Part shown: positions 8,453 to 16,280 of the stretch, piece by piece
How positions within the stretch are numbered: the stretch's first letter is position 1
Layout: every line of letters begins with the position of its first letter
Assembly: GCA_002398365.1 (NCBI GenBank)
Contig: DGYK01000063.1
Location: 19,904 to 83,903 of the forward strand
Reading direction: 5' to 3'
Length of the DNA: 64,000 nucleotides
Origin: Flammeovirgaceae bacterium UBA5008
Lineage (GTDB): Bacteria; Bacteroidota; Bacteroidia; Cytophagales; Cyclobacteriaceae
The notes under the pieces: model-generated
What the model saw: only the letters and a program-made list of their open reading frames with translations
What the model was told of the DNA's origin: nothing
Databases searched by the model: none
Translations under genes and position numbers: made by a program

Positions 8453-8788
8453 ATGGAAAGCGCCTATTATAATCCGGAAGACCTTAAAAAATTTGGTAAC
8501 ATTGGCGAGTGGGAGAAAAACCTGGCCGATAAATTTTTCTCGTACTATGGCGATGTTTTTAAAGAAGGCGATTTAACAGCCCGTGAAAAATCATTGATTG
8601 CTTTGGCCGTAGCGCACACGATTCAGTGCCCCTATTGCATTGATGCGTATACGCAAGATTCACTGGAGAAAGGTGCTACTGAAAAAGGGATGATGGAAGC
8701 AGTTCACGTGGCTGCAGCGATTCGCAGTGGCGCCACTTTGGTGCATGGAGTGATGATGATGAATAAGGCAAAAAAAATTTCTATGTAG
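8453..8788 (+). CDS. Arsenosugar-associated carboxymuconolactone decarboxylase/AhpD-like protein
   Basis: 111 residues of the CMD/AhpD all-helical fold with the redox motif CPYCIDAY (CxxC plus downstream histidine in EAVHVAAAI). Proteins of this subfamily are regularly encoded beside ArsS and ArsM and are annotated as arsenosugar-biosynthesis-associated peroxidase-like; their exact step is unknown. A thiol redox role, for example keeping arsenic trivalent or reducing a product, is inference. It starts the apparent operon, 42 bases before arsS. Confidence 0.85.
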   Translation: MESAYYNPEDLKKFGNIGEWEKNLADKFFSYYGDVFKEGDLTAREKSLIALAVAHTIQCPYCIDAYTQDSLEKGATEKGMMEAVHVAAAIRSGATLVHGVMMMNKAKKISM

Positions 8789-8830
8789 CGCGTACTCCTC
8801 TCAACATCCAGTTTTAAGTATCCCGTTTCT

Positions 8831-9886
8831 ATGATCAAATCCCTCCACGCAAGGCAACATCAACTAGCGCAACAAGAGCGACAAGTAGAGTGGCTAAGCA
8901 ATGGCATTTTTAAAGAAAATAAATTATCCACCTTTCAGCACAAGCTGGAACAATCCGGGCAATTTCCATTGCGTTCCGGAGCAATTGAAATTTTTCAAAT
9001 CAACATCGGCTACATGTGCAATCAGGTTTGCAAACATTGCCATGTCGATGCGGGGCCTGATCGCAAAGAAATAATGACACGTGAAACCATGCAGCAATGT
9101 CTGGATGTAATGGAGCACGCCAAAATCAAAACGCTTGACATTACCGGTGGAGCACCTGAAATGAACCCTGATTTTCGCTGGCTGGTATCGGAAGCACACA
9201 AGCGTGGCGTGAAGGAAATCATTGTGCGATCTAACCTCACCATCTTTTCGGCTAATCCAAAATTCAACGACCTGCCGGAGTTTTTCAAACAGCACGGTGT
9301 GCGTGTCTGTTCCTCGCTGCCATTTTATAATGCCGACAAAACCGATCGCCAACGTGGCGAAGGTGTATTCACCGATTCGATCAAAGGATTGCAAATGCTC
9401 AATGCAGTTGGCTATGGAAAAGAAGGTAGCGGATTAATTCTTGACTTAGTTTACAACCCAACGGGTGCTTTTCTTCCGGGCGATCAAAAAGCGCTGGAGC
9501 GTGATTTCAAAAAAGAATTAAAAAATCATTTCAATATTGATTTCAATCAACTCTTCACCATCACTAACATTCCGATCAGTCGGTTTTTAGATTTTCTGAT
9601 TGAGTCGGGTAACTATGAAGGTTATATGGAAAAATTGGTGAATGCTTTCAACCCCGCAGCCGTTGCCGTAGTAATGTGCAAAAACACCATCTCCATCGAT
9701 TGGCAAGGAAATATGTACGATTGCGACTTCAATCAAATGCTGGGATTAAAAGTAGAAAAGAAAGCAGGCCAACATATCCGTGATTTCTCATTGGCTTCAT
9801 TACAAAATCGCGAAATCGTAATCAACCAACATTGCTTTGCGTGTACAGCCGGTGCGGGCAGCAGTTGTCAGGGAGCTACGGTTTAA
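8831..9886 (+). CDS. arsS: Arsenosugar biosynthesis radical SAM protein ArsS
   Basis: 351 residues. The radical SAM cluster motif is C63xxxC67xxC70 (CNQVCKHC), followed by the SAM-binding GGAPE region. The C-terminal half is the DUF3641 domain ending in CFACTAGAGSSC, a second cysteine cluster typical of this family. ArsS uses a 5'-deoxyadenosyl radical and dimethylarsenite to make a 5'-deoxy-5'-dimethylarsinoyl adenosine, the arsenosugar precursor. Some homologues are selenoproteins; here all the relevant positions are ordinary Cys codons with no in-frame TGA. It sits 16 bases upstream of arsM, the enzyme that supplies its substrate. Confidence 0.9.
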   Translation: MIKSLHARQHQLAQQERQVEWLSNGIFKENKLSTFQHKLEQSGQFPLRSGAIEIFQINIGYMCNQVCKHCHVDAGPDRKEIMTRETMQQCLDVMEHAKIKTLDITGGAPEMNPDFRWLVSEAHKRGVKEIIVRSNLTIFSANPKFNDLPEFFKQHGVRVCSSLPFYNADKTDRQRGEGVFTDSIKGLQMLNAVGYGKEGSGLILDLVYNPTGAFLPGDQKALERDFKKELKNHFNIDFNQLFTITNIPISRFLDFLIESGNYEGYMEKLVNAFNPAAVAVVMCKNTISIDWQGNMYDCDFNQMLGLKVEKKAGQHIRDFSLASLQNREIVINQHCFACTAGAGSSCQGATV

Positions 9887-9902
9887 TTCCTAATTCCATT
9901 TT

Positions 9903-10874
9903 ATGAATACTTATTTAGAAACCACACGCAACGTATATAAAGAAGCGGCAGAAAATCCGCAAAAGGGTTTGTGTTGCACAACTACACCCGTATGGCAACT
10001 GCCAGGGCTAAAAATCCCAAAGCGGATGTTGGATATGAACTATGGTTGTGGCAGCACGGTGCATCCGCGAGATTTGGCTAATGTGCCATCCATTCTTTAT
10101 GTGGGTGTTGGCGGGGGCATGGAGTTACTCCAATTTTCATACTTCAATAGGCAAAAGGGAAGCGTAATAGGAGTTGATGTAGTAGACGAAATGTTGCACG
10201 CTTGTCAGCAAAACTTCAGCGAAGCTGAAATAGAAAATGACTGGTTCCATTCTGAATTTATTGATTTACGAAAAGGTGATGCGCTAAATCTGCCAGTAGC
10301 CAATCAATCAGTAGACGTGGCCGCACAAAATTGCCTGTTCAATATCTTTTCGCATGAAGATTTGAAACAAGCACTAAGTGAAATGTATCGTGTGTTAAAA
10401 CCTCATGGGCGATTAGTGCTTTCTGATCCTGTATGCGATATGGCAATGCCTGCGGCTTTGCAAAACGATGAACGTCTGCGAGCCTTGTGTTTAAGTGGTG
10501 CATTACCATTAAATCAATATATTCAACTGATTACAGATGTCGGATTTGGAACTGTTGAAATTCGCGCTAAGCGTCCTTACCGTATATTAGACCCAGCTCA
10601 TTATAATACAAGTGAAAACATTTTTATTGAAAGCGTGGAAGTGTGCGCCATCAAAGATCCGATGCCTGCCGATGGCCCATGTGTATTTACTGGAAAGACA
10701 GCAATCTATTTTGGACGCGAAGAGTACTTCGATGATAGAAAAGGGCATACTCTTTTGCAAAACCAACCATTAGCAGTGTGCGATAAGACAGCGAATGCTT
10801 TAACTCTCCTGAATCGAAATGATATTTTTATTTCTGAATCCACATGGTTTTATGATGGCGGAGGATGTTGCTGA
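9903..10874 (+). CDS. arsM: Arsenosugar biosynthesis arsenite methyltransferase ArsM
   Basis: 323-residue SAM methyltransferase. The SAM loop is GVGGGME (68-74). Cysteines expected to hold As(III) are in YGCGS (C49), AAQNC (C144) and ALCLSG (C196), and the protein ends in a GGGCC tail. ArsM methylates arsenite stepwise; the dimethyl product is the substrate of ArsS, encoded just upstream. The C-terminal 80 residues with the terminal Cys pair are characteristic of the arsenosugar-associated subgroup. No arsenite efflux pump, arsenate reductase or arsR is visible here, so this is a modification locus rather than a classic ars operon. Confidence 0.9.
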   Translation: MNTYLETTRNVYKEAAENPQKGLCCTTTPVWQLPGLKIPKRMLDMNYGCGSTVHPRDLANVPSILYVGVGGGMELLQFSYFNRQKGSVIGVDVVDEMLHACQQNFSEAEIENDWFHSEFIDLRKGDALNLPVANQSVDVAAQNCLFNIFSHEDLKQALSEMYRVLKPHGRLVLSDPVCDMAMPAALQNDERLRALCLSGALPLNQYIQLITDVGFGTVEIRAKRPYRILDPAHYNTSENIFIESVEVCAIKDPMPADGPCVFTGKTAIYFGREEYFDDRKGHTLLQNQPLAVCDKTANALTLLNRNDIFISESTWFYDGGGCC

Positions 10875-10898
10875 TAGTGTTTGAATTTGATACTTTCG
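10868..10898 (+). promoter_or_regulatory. Candidate promoter upstream of the creatininase-family gene
   Basis: TTG at 10868-10870, exactly 20 bases, then TACTTTCG at 10891-10898, one mismatch from TAnnTTTG. It begins inside the last codons of arsM and lies 19 bases upstream of the next ATG. It suggests that the creatininase and PNP genes can be transcribed separately from arsM even though they are adjacent. Confidence 0.45.
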
Positions 10899-10917
10899 TA
10901 GGGAAGCTATTATTAAT

Positions 10918-11679
10918 ATGCGCCCTTACATTTTAAAAGAAACCAATTGGAAAGCCATTCAGCAAACCAAGTTTGATGTGGCTGTATTACCTTGGGGTGC
11001 TACAGAAGCACATAACTATCACCTCCCCTATGGCACTGACATTATTGAAGCAGAAGAAGTAGCCGCAGAGGCGGCACGACTAGCGTGGGAAAAAGGCGCG
11101 AAGGTAATTGTGTTACCTTGTATTCCGTTTGGTGTCAACACTGGGCAGTTTGATGTTACACTGGACATCAACATGAACCCGAGCACACAACTGGCCGTTT
11201 TACACGATGTGGTCGATACGCTCAATTGTCAAGGGATTCATAAGCTCGTTATTTTCAATAGTCACGGTGCGAACCATTTCAACAATGCGATTCGTGAGTT
11301 GGGATTAAAGTTTCCGGATATGTTTCTGTGTGCCTGCACATGGTTCAACGCGGCAGATCAAAAACAATTTTTCGAAAATAAAGATGACCATGCCGGTGAA
11401 ATGGAGACGAGTGTGATCATGCACCTTCATCCTGAGTGGGTGCTACCATTGGTAGAAGCCGGAGATGGTAAAGCCAAACGATTTACGTTTAAAGCTATGC
11501 AAGAAGGCTGGGCGTGGGCCGAGCGCAGATGGACGAGTGTGACGAAAGACACCGGTGTAGGCGATCCTAGCAAAGCTTCCGCAGAAAAAGGCAAGCGCTT
11601 CTTTGAAGCCACTACACAAAAAGTAAGTGAGTTCTTTGTAGAGTTAGCTAAAACAGATCGGAAAGATTTTTATAACTAA
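10918..11679 (+). CDS. Creatininase-family metal-dependent amidohydrolase
   Basis: 253 residues. Metal-ligand signatures of the family are visible: E30xH32 in ATEAH, D41 in LPYGTD, H116 in NSHGAN, and HAGEMETS near 158-165. The family includes creatininase, MftE (mycofactocin peptidase) and FAPy deformylase, all hydrolysing amide-like bonds at a dinuclear metal site. Nothing here points to creatinine. Location between arsM and a purine nucleoside phosphorylase raises the possibility of action on a purine- or ribose-linked intermediate, but that is inference from position only. Confidence 0.82.
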   Translation: MRPYILKETNWKAIQQTKFDVAVLPWGATEAHNYHLPYGTDIIEAEEVAAEAARLAWEKGAKVIVLPCIPFGVNTGQFDVTLDINMNPSTQLAVLHDVVDTLNCQGIHKLVIFNSHGANHFNNAIRELGLKFPDMFLCACTWFNAADQKQFFENKDDHAGEMETSVIMHLHPEWVLPLVEAGDGKAKRFTFKAMQEGWAWAERRWTSVTKDTGVGDPSKASAEKGKRFFEATTQKVSEFFVELAKTDRKDFYN

Positions 11680-11685
11680 CTTGAT

Positions 11686-11755
11686 TTTCAAATTATCACA
11701 TCTTCAAATTTTCAAATTACCTAATTATCAAATTGTCTCATTTTTCAAATTAATT
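11686..11755 (+). repeat. AT-rich tract with five copies of TCAAATT
   Basis: The 77-base gap before the PNP gene is almost entirely built of irregular TTTTCAAATTA-like units; TCAAATT occurs at 11688, 11704, 11712, 11728 and 11745. Similar TTTTCAAATTATC tracts occur between genes in other Bacteroidota (from memory). The last unit runs into the start codon region of the PNP gene. It has no hairpin and could be a degenerate repeat or an AT-rich leader. Confidence 0.6.
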
Positions 11756-11756
11756 T

Positions 11757-12572
11757 ATGCTAAAAGAAATCAACGAAGCCACCGAGTATCTAAAGAAACA
11801 TGGAGTTGATCATCCGGAAATTGGAGTGATCCTTGGAACGGGTCTGGGCAATTTATTTGTGAAAGAAATTAAGAATCCCATCGAAATTAATTACAACTCC
11901 ATTCCGCATTTTCCGGTTTCTACGGTTGAGTTCCACAAAGGCAAACTGATTTACGGAGAAGTTAAAGGAAAGAAAGTACTGGCTATGCAAGGTCGCTTCC
12001 ACTATTATGAAGGCTACAGCATGCAAAAAATTACGCTGCCCGTGCGCGTCATGAAAATGCTCGGCATCAAAAGTTTGTTGATTTCCAACGCAGCCGGCAA
12101 CATGAATCTCAAATGGAAAAAAGGTCAATTGATGTTGATTGATGATCATATCAATCTGCAACCCGATAACCCGCTGCGTGGTGAAAATTTTGAAGTGTTG
12201 GGCCCGCGCTTTCCGGATATGAGCGAACCTTACTCCAAAAAAATCAACAAGATGTTGTTGAAAATTGCAAAGGAGAAAAAAATAAAATTAAATCAAGGGG
12301 TGTATGTAGCCGTCATGGGGCCAAATTTAGAGACGCGTGCCGAGTATCGATTCTTGCACCAAATTGGAGCCGATGCCGTGGGCATGAGTACCGTGCCCGA
12401 AGTATTGGTTGCCAACCACATGGGCCTACCTTGCTGTGCGATTTCGGTCTTAACGGACGATTGTGATCCGGATAACTTGAAACCTGCTGTGATTTCTGAG
12501 ATTATTGAAACGGCCGGTAAAGCAGAAGCCAAACTGACACAATTATATGTGTCGCTGATCGGTAAGCTCTAA
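11757..12572 (+). CDS. Purine nucleoside phosphorylase (trimeric, PNP/MTAP family)
   Basis: 271 residues, the normal length of trimeric PNP. Phosphate and ribose motifs are GTGLG (27-31), SNAAGN (110-115), MGPNLETRAEYR (187-198) and GMSTVPEV (209-216). Where mammalian 6-oxopurine-specific PNPs have the base-reading Asn, this protein reads TDDCD (233-237), placing aspartates as in the adenine-accepting MTAP group. It could be the housekeeping PNP, but its place in the arsenosugar neighbourhood also fits removal of adenine from the ArsS product by phosphorolysis. The alignment at 233-237 is from memory of the family. Confidence 0.88.
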   Translation: MLKEINEATEYLKKHGVDHPEIGVILGTGLGNLFVKEIKNPIEINYNSIPHFPVSTVEFHKGKLIYGEVKGKKVLAMQGRFHYYEGYSMQKITLPVRVMKMLGIKSLLISNAAGNMNLKWKKGQLMLIDDHINLQPDNPLRGENFEVLGPRFPDMSEPYSKKINKMLLKIAKEKKIKLNQGVYVAVMGPNLETRAEYRFLHQIGADAVGMSTVPEVLVANHMGLPCCAISVLTDDCDPDNLKPAVISEIIETAGKAEAKLTQLYVSLIGKL

Positions 12573-12582
12573 AATCCCAAGC

Positions 12583-12609
12583 AACCTTTTGGTTTGGATT
12601 AGCGTCTAA
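12583..12609 (+). promoter_or_regulatory. ECF-sigma-like promoter upstream of the DUF4097 gene
   Basis: AACC (12583-12586), 16 bases, then CGTCTAA (12603-12609). This matches the general AAC...CGTC layout of ECF sigma promoters and not the TAnnTTTG type. An overlapping inverted repeat GCGTCT (12602-12607)/AGACGC (12620-12625) ends two bases before the ATG and could hide the start or act as an operator. Which of the sigma factors in the genome reads it is unknown. Confidence 0.4.
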
Positions 12610-12627
12610 CCCACAAAACAGACGCAT

Positions 12628-13551
12628 ATGAAACCAAGTTTACTGCTCCTCTTAGTAGGTTTTTATTTTACAGCACCCGCCCAAATGAAAGATGGCGACT
12701 CGAGCTTCGCCTCTTTATTCGCATTCTCTTCGTTTGCTCAATCGCAAAAAGAAGATGGTGAATTTCATTTGGAAAAAGAATATAAGATCAACAGCACCGG
12801 ACAATTGCGCTTACATTGCTCCGATGCAAAAGTGACTATCAAAGGTTCATCACGAAGCACCGCTCATGTTAAAATCGATCGGATTGTTGAATCCAAGGGG
12901 TTTATTTTCGGTGACAGAGAGTTCACAGTAGACATCCAAGAAATCAATGGCAACCTAGATATTAAAGAGCGCTCGCAAGGCAGCGTGGGTATGATTGGTT
13001 ATTATCATGTCAAATACACCATTGTCATTGAAGTACCGGAAGGTATCAGTTTAGATGTGAATGGCGATGATGGCGACTATACGCTTACATCCATCAACGG
13101 AAAAATTGATGTCAGTTTAGACGATGCGGATGTGCAATTATTTAGCTGCAAAGGAAATGATTTTCGTTTTCGTTTAGATGATGGCGACATTCGGATGGAT
13201 CAGGGTCGGGGTACTCTAGAGATTGATGGCGATGATTCTGACATCGAAATCAGAAATGCCAACTTTACCAGTGTAGTGGCAGATGTAGACGATGGCGATT
13301 TTATTATCGAGACAACCCTTGCCGATAATGGCAGATACTCCATCGATGCGCAGGACGGGTTGATTTCTTTTACCGTACGATCCGGTGGCGGTACGTTTGA
13401 TGTACGCCATGATGACTCACGCGTTACTGCCGAAAATGGATTTGTGTTACAAGATAAATCCGAAAGTCGTACGCGTTTTGAATTGCCGAACGGCAAAGCC
13501 CAAGTGGATCTACGTGCTGATGATGCACGCGTGAAACTTGCTCGCTTATAA
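12628..13551 (+). CDS. Secreted DUF4097-type beta-solenoid protein with periodic Asp pairs
   Basis: 307 residues with a signal peptide (to about A18). The mature part is nearly all short beta strands, like DUF4097/DUF2807 adhesin-type beta-helical proteins. From residue 147 on, acidic turns recur in register: DDGD at 147, DDAD at 165, DDGD at 184, DDSD at 202, DDGD at 221, QDG at 242, DDSR at 262 and DDAR at 298. The 18-21 residue step suits one solenoid coil and would stack carboxylates along one face, perhaps for metal or surface binding (inference). Location would be periplasm or outer surface. It is preceded by an ECF-like promoter, hinting at stress control. Confidence 0.75.
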   Translation: MKPSLLLLLVGFYFTAPAQMKDGDSSFASLFAFSSFAQSQKEDGEFHLEKEYKINSTGQLRLHCSDAKVTIKGSSRSTAHVKIDRIVESKGFIFGDREFTVDIQEINGNLDIKERSQGSVGMIGYYHVKYTIVIEVPEGISLDVNGDDGDYTLTSINGKIDVSLDDADVQLFSCKGNDFRFRLDDGDIRMDQGRGTLEIDGDDSDIEIRNANFTSVVADVDDGDFIIETTLADNGRYSIDAQDGLISFTVRSGGGTFDVRHDDSRVTAENGFVLQDKSESRTRFELPNGKAQVDLRADDARVKLARL

Positions 13552-13559
13552 TCCGAAAA

Positions 13560-13925
13560 TTATTTTCCTTTCGTGTTGAATTGATCTTGCAAAGAATGGG
13601 GTAGCTTATCAAAAGCTTTGAAGGTAATGATAACGACCCCATTCTTTCCATTTTCTGCATATTGATTAATTGCTTCCTGATCTTTCAATACATGCATTGA
13701 CTCGATGTTATTGGCATCCAGTTTATCCACATCCAATCTTTCGCTTTCATCGGCTTTCAATTCCAATACACGATCATCAGCTTTTAAGACGAGATAAGGT
13801 TTCTTCTTAGCTAGTATTTTAATTGTGCCATAATTCGGTTCCTGATCTTGTGCCGCCCCCGAAGTTGAAATCATTACCATCAGGGCCATCGCTAAAAGTA
13901 CCGTATTCGTTTTCATGATTTTCAT
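13560..13925 (-). CDS. Small secreted protein with a TonB-receptor plug-like motif
   Basis: 121 residues with a signal peptide ending around SGAAQ. The C-terminal part reads ANNIESMHVLKDQEAINQY followed by NGKNGVVIITFK, which is the end of the plug domain of SusC/RagA-type TonB-dependent receptors (usual form IESIEVLKD...YG..GANGVVIITTK). There is no barrel; the protein stops about 15 residues later. Similar plug ends occur in M56 peptidase-type regulators. It follows the TIM-barrel gene by 3 bases in the same operon. The function is unknown; it might occlude or bind a barrel or transducer. Confidence 0.75.
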   Translation of the reverse strand: MKIMKTNTVLLAMALMVMISTSGAAQDQEPNYGTIKILAKKKPYLVLKADDRVLELKADESERLDVDKLDANNIESMHVLKDQEAINQYAENGKNGVVIITFKAFDKLPHSLQDQFNTKGK

Positions 13926-13928
13926 TTT

Positions 13929-14792
13929 TTAAACGTTACAAATCTTGATCGCGTTCTTGAGTGAATTCAATTTATCCTTATGCGCAGGAATAAACTCTTG
14001 CGCCACATATCCTTTAAAACCAGTTTCCACAATGGCCTTCATGATGGCCGGATAATACAACTCCTGACTCTCGTCAATCTCATGGCGGCCTGGAACGCCA
14101 CCCGTATGAAAGTGAGAAATGTATTGGATGTTTTTGCGGATGGTAGCAATCACATCACCTTCCATGATTTGCATGTGATAAATATCATAGAGCAACTTGA
14201 AGTTTGGCGACCCTAGTTTTTCACAAAGTCTTACTCCCCATGAAGTGTAGTCGCACTGATAATCTTTATGGTCTACTTTGCTGTTGAGTAATTCCATTGA
14301 CACGAGCATGTTGTATTTCTCAGCTACTTTCATCACCGGCTCCAGTCCTTTGGCACAATTCTCTAAGCCTTGTTCAGATGACAACCCATTTGCATTTCCG
14401 CTGAAGCAAATTACATTCTTCAGTCCGGCATCTGCTGCCTTCGGAATATTAGCCGTATAGTCTTTCAACAGTTGCTCGTGAAAAGCAGGATTATTGAAAC
14501 CTCGCTGCAAGCCCCAATCATTAGCGTAAGCCATCGCACAGGTCAATCCATATTTCGCGGCAGTCGCCCACTGACTTGAGTTCAACAGATCAATGGACTT
14601 AATGCCCATGCCCTTGGCAGCTTCACACAGTTGCTCAAGTGGAATGTCGTTGTAGCACCATTGGCAAACCGAGTGATTAATTTTTCCGCTTACTTCTTCC
14701 GGCAATGCCATCATCGAATTGGCAATTTGAGGTAGTGTAAAAGTGGCGGCAGCGCTGGCTGCCATTGTTTTTAATGCTTGCTTTCTGTCCAT
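13929..14792 (-). CDS. Exported TIM-barrel sugar isomerase/hydroxypyruvate isomerase-like protein
   Basis: 287 residues of the xylose-isomerase-like TIM barrel (AP endonuclease 2 superfamily). The N-terminus (MDRKQALKTMAASAAATFTLP) is a Tat-like leader, though with RK instead of the RR pair. Metal ligand positions of the family are visible: E in VSMELLNSK, D and H in LLYDIYHMQI, H in HFHTGG, and a late E in VAQEFIP. Such proteins isomerise or epimerise keto sugars or hydroxypyruvate. The leader suggests action outside the cytoplasm on scavenged sugars, which is inference. It is the first gene of a two-gene operon with the plug-motif protein. Confidence 0.82.
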   Translation of the reverse strand: MDRKQALKTMAASAAATFTLPQIANSMMALPEEVSGKINHSVCQWCYNDIPLEQLCEAAKGMGIKSIDLLNSSQWATAAKYGLTCAMAYANDWGLQRGFNNPAFHEQLLKDYTANIPKAADAGLKNVICFSGNANGLSSEQGLENCAKGLEPVMKVAEKYNMLVSMELLNSKVDHKDYQCDYTSWGVRLCEKLGSPNFKLLYDIYHMQIMEGDVIATIRKNIQYISHFHTGGVPGRHEIDESQELYYPAIMKAIVETGFKGYVAQEFIPAHKDKLNSLKNAIKICNV

Positions 14793-14913
14793 AGGTAAAA
14801 GTTGGTGGTACTAGTTACAAATTCGGATAGTAATATTCAACGGAAGACGAATTCAAATAAGCAGTTTATGGCGCTGGAATCGTTACCGGTTAACAAGAGT
14901 CGGTTCGATATAC

Positions 14914-16179
14914 TTATTTCTCACTTCTATAAATCACACCATCCTTCATCACAAATTTTACCTTCCTCACATCCGAAATAATTTTAGAAGGATCGCCTTG
15001 TACAATCACAATGTCTGCTTTCAATCCTTCCTTTAAACTTCCCACCTGATTATCCAGATGAAATGCTTTGGCGTTGACACTGGTGGCTGCGCGTAACACC
15101 ATCAATGGCTGCATACCATATTCCACCATCAGTTCCATTTCCAACGCATTTTCACCATGCGGAAAAACACCCACGTCACCTCCCATCCCAATGGCAACAC
15201 CACTGGCAATGGCTTCCTTAAAACTTTTCTTTTTGTTGGTCACGTTGGCGGGCTCTGTCGTTACTCCTTTTTTCCAACCCCGGTATTGCGAAATCATGTC
15301 AACAGCTGCAATAGTCGGAATGTAGGTCACGTTATGCTCCTTCATCAGCTTACCAATTTCCACATCAATAAAATCACCATGCTCGATCGTTTCGGCTCCG
15401 GCCATCACTGCCCTGCGAATAGCCTCTTTTGATTTGGCATGACACACCATCACGCGTCCGCTGCTGCGGGTTACTTCGTTGATCAGTTTCAATTCATCGA
15501 GTGTAAACGAAGGCTGATCTTCACCTTGTAAGCCCCAACGATAGTCGGCATAAATTTTTATGAAGTCGGCACCCTTACCAATTTGGTCACGCACCACGCG
15601 CACTAAGTCGTTTCCATCGGCAGGCTCTGCGCCCAGCATAATTTCCTGATCGTGATCATATCCTTTTGGTCCGTAAGAACCGGTGGAAACAATGGCGCGT
15701 CCGGCAACCATCAATCTTGGACCGGGAATGATTCCTTCATTAATCGCGCGTTTCAAGGCAACATCCGAATATCCTGCGCCTTCTGTACCCAAGTCACGTG
15801 CGGTGGTAAACCCGGCCATCAATGTATTTTTTGCATGAACAGTGGCACGTGCCGTGCGATAAGCATCTGTCTCCTTCAACACTTGTGTATCCCAATCGGT
15901 AATGTTGTAGGGATAGAGGAGTAAATGCGAATGCCCTTCGATGAGACCCGGCATCAGTGTGGAGCCGGGGTAATTTACTTTTGTAGCCCCAGACGGAACC
16001 TTTATTTTTTCCTGAGGCCCAATGGCAACGATTTTATCCCCCTCCACTAAAACAGCCCAGACTTCGTGCATATCCACACCATCAAACACGCGGTCGGCTG
16101 TGAGATAAACAATTTTCGATGTCTGTGAAAAAGCAGTAACAGACAAAACAAAGAACAAGGAGCTGAAGAAGTATTTCAT
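14914..16179 (-). CDS. Secreted amidohydrolase (imidazolonepropionase/prolidase-like)
   Basis: 421 residues with a signal peptide (cleavage near FSQ). Metal site motifs of the amidohydrolase superfamily are present: EGHSHLL (HxH), the lysine in FIKIYAD (usually carboxylated), VCHAK, IEHGDFI, and the late Asp in MGGDVGVFPHG. Proteins of this family in Bacteroidota are usually periplasmic and act on dipeptides (Xaa-Pro dipeptidase-like) or cyclic amides. The metal site appears complete. It is transcribed alone, 121 bases from the TIM-barrel gene start. Confidence 0.85.
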   Translation of the reverse strand: MKYFFSSLFFVLSVTAFSQTSKIVYLTADRVFDGVDMHEVWAVLVEGDKIVAIGPQEKIKVPSGATKVNYPGSTLMPGLIEGHSHLLLYPYNITDWDTQVLKETDAYRTARATVHAKNTLMAGFTTARDLGTEGAGYSDVALKRAINEGIIPGPRLMVAGRAIVSTGSYGPKGYDHDQEIMLGAEPADGNDLVRVVRDQIGKGADFIKIYADYRWGLQGEDQPSFTLDELKLINEVTRSSGRVMVCHAKSKEAIRRAVMAGAETIEHGDFIDVEIGKLMKEHNVTYIPTIAAVDMISQYRGWKKGVTTEPANVTNKKKSFKEAIASGVAIGMGGDVGVFPHGENALEMELMVEYGMQPLMVLRAATSVNAKAFHLDNQVGSLKEGLKADIVIVQGDPSKIISDVRKVKFVMKDGVIYRSEK

Positions 16180-16222
16180 TTGGATTGGTTTACGTATTCA
16201 AAATACCAAATTACCTGCAACA

Positions 16223-16252
16223 AAAAACCCTTTCTGTGATAAAAGGGTTTTT
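16223..16252 (-). terminator. Rho-independent terminator after tpx
   Basis: Perfect 11-bp stem AAAAACCCTTT (16223-16233)/AAAGGGTTTTT (16242-16252) with an 8-base loop. Read on the minus strand the right arm ends in a run of T, 28 bases past the tpx stop, as expected for termination of the tpx transcript before the amidohydrolase gene. Confidence 0.8.
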
Positions 16253-16280
16253 GTGATTCAAAATATTATGATTCGCGGGA

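Noticed and set aside
9835..9886. Possible selenocysteine in the C-terminal cluster of ArsS
   Set aside because: All positions are TGT/TGC Cys codons and the frame ends with a normal TAA.
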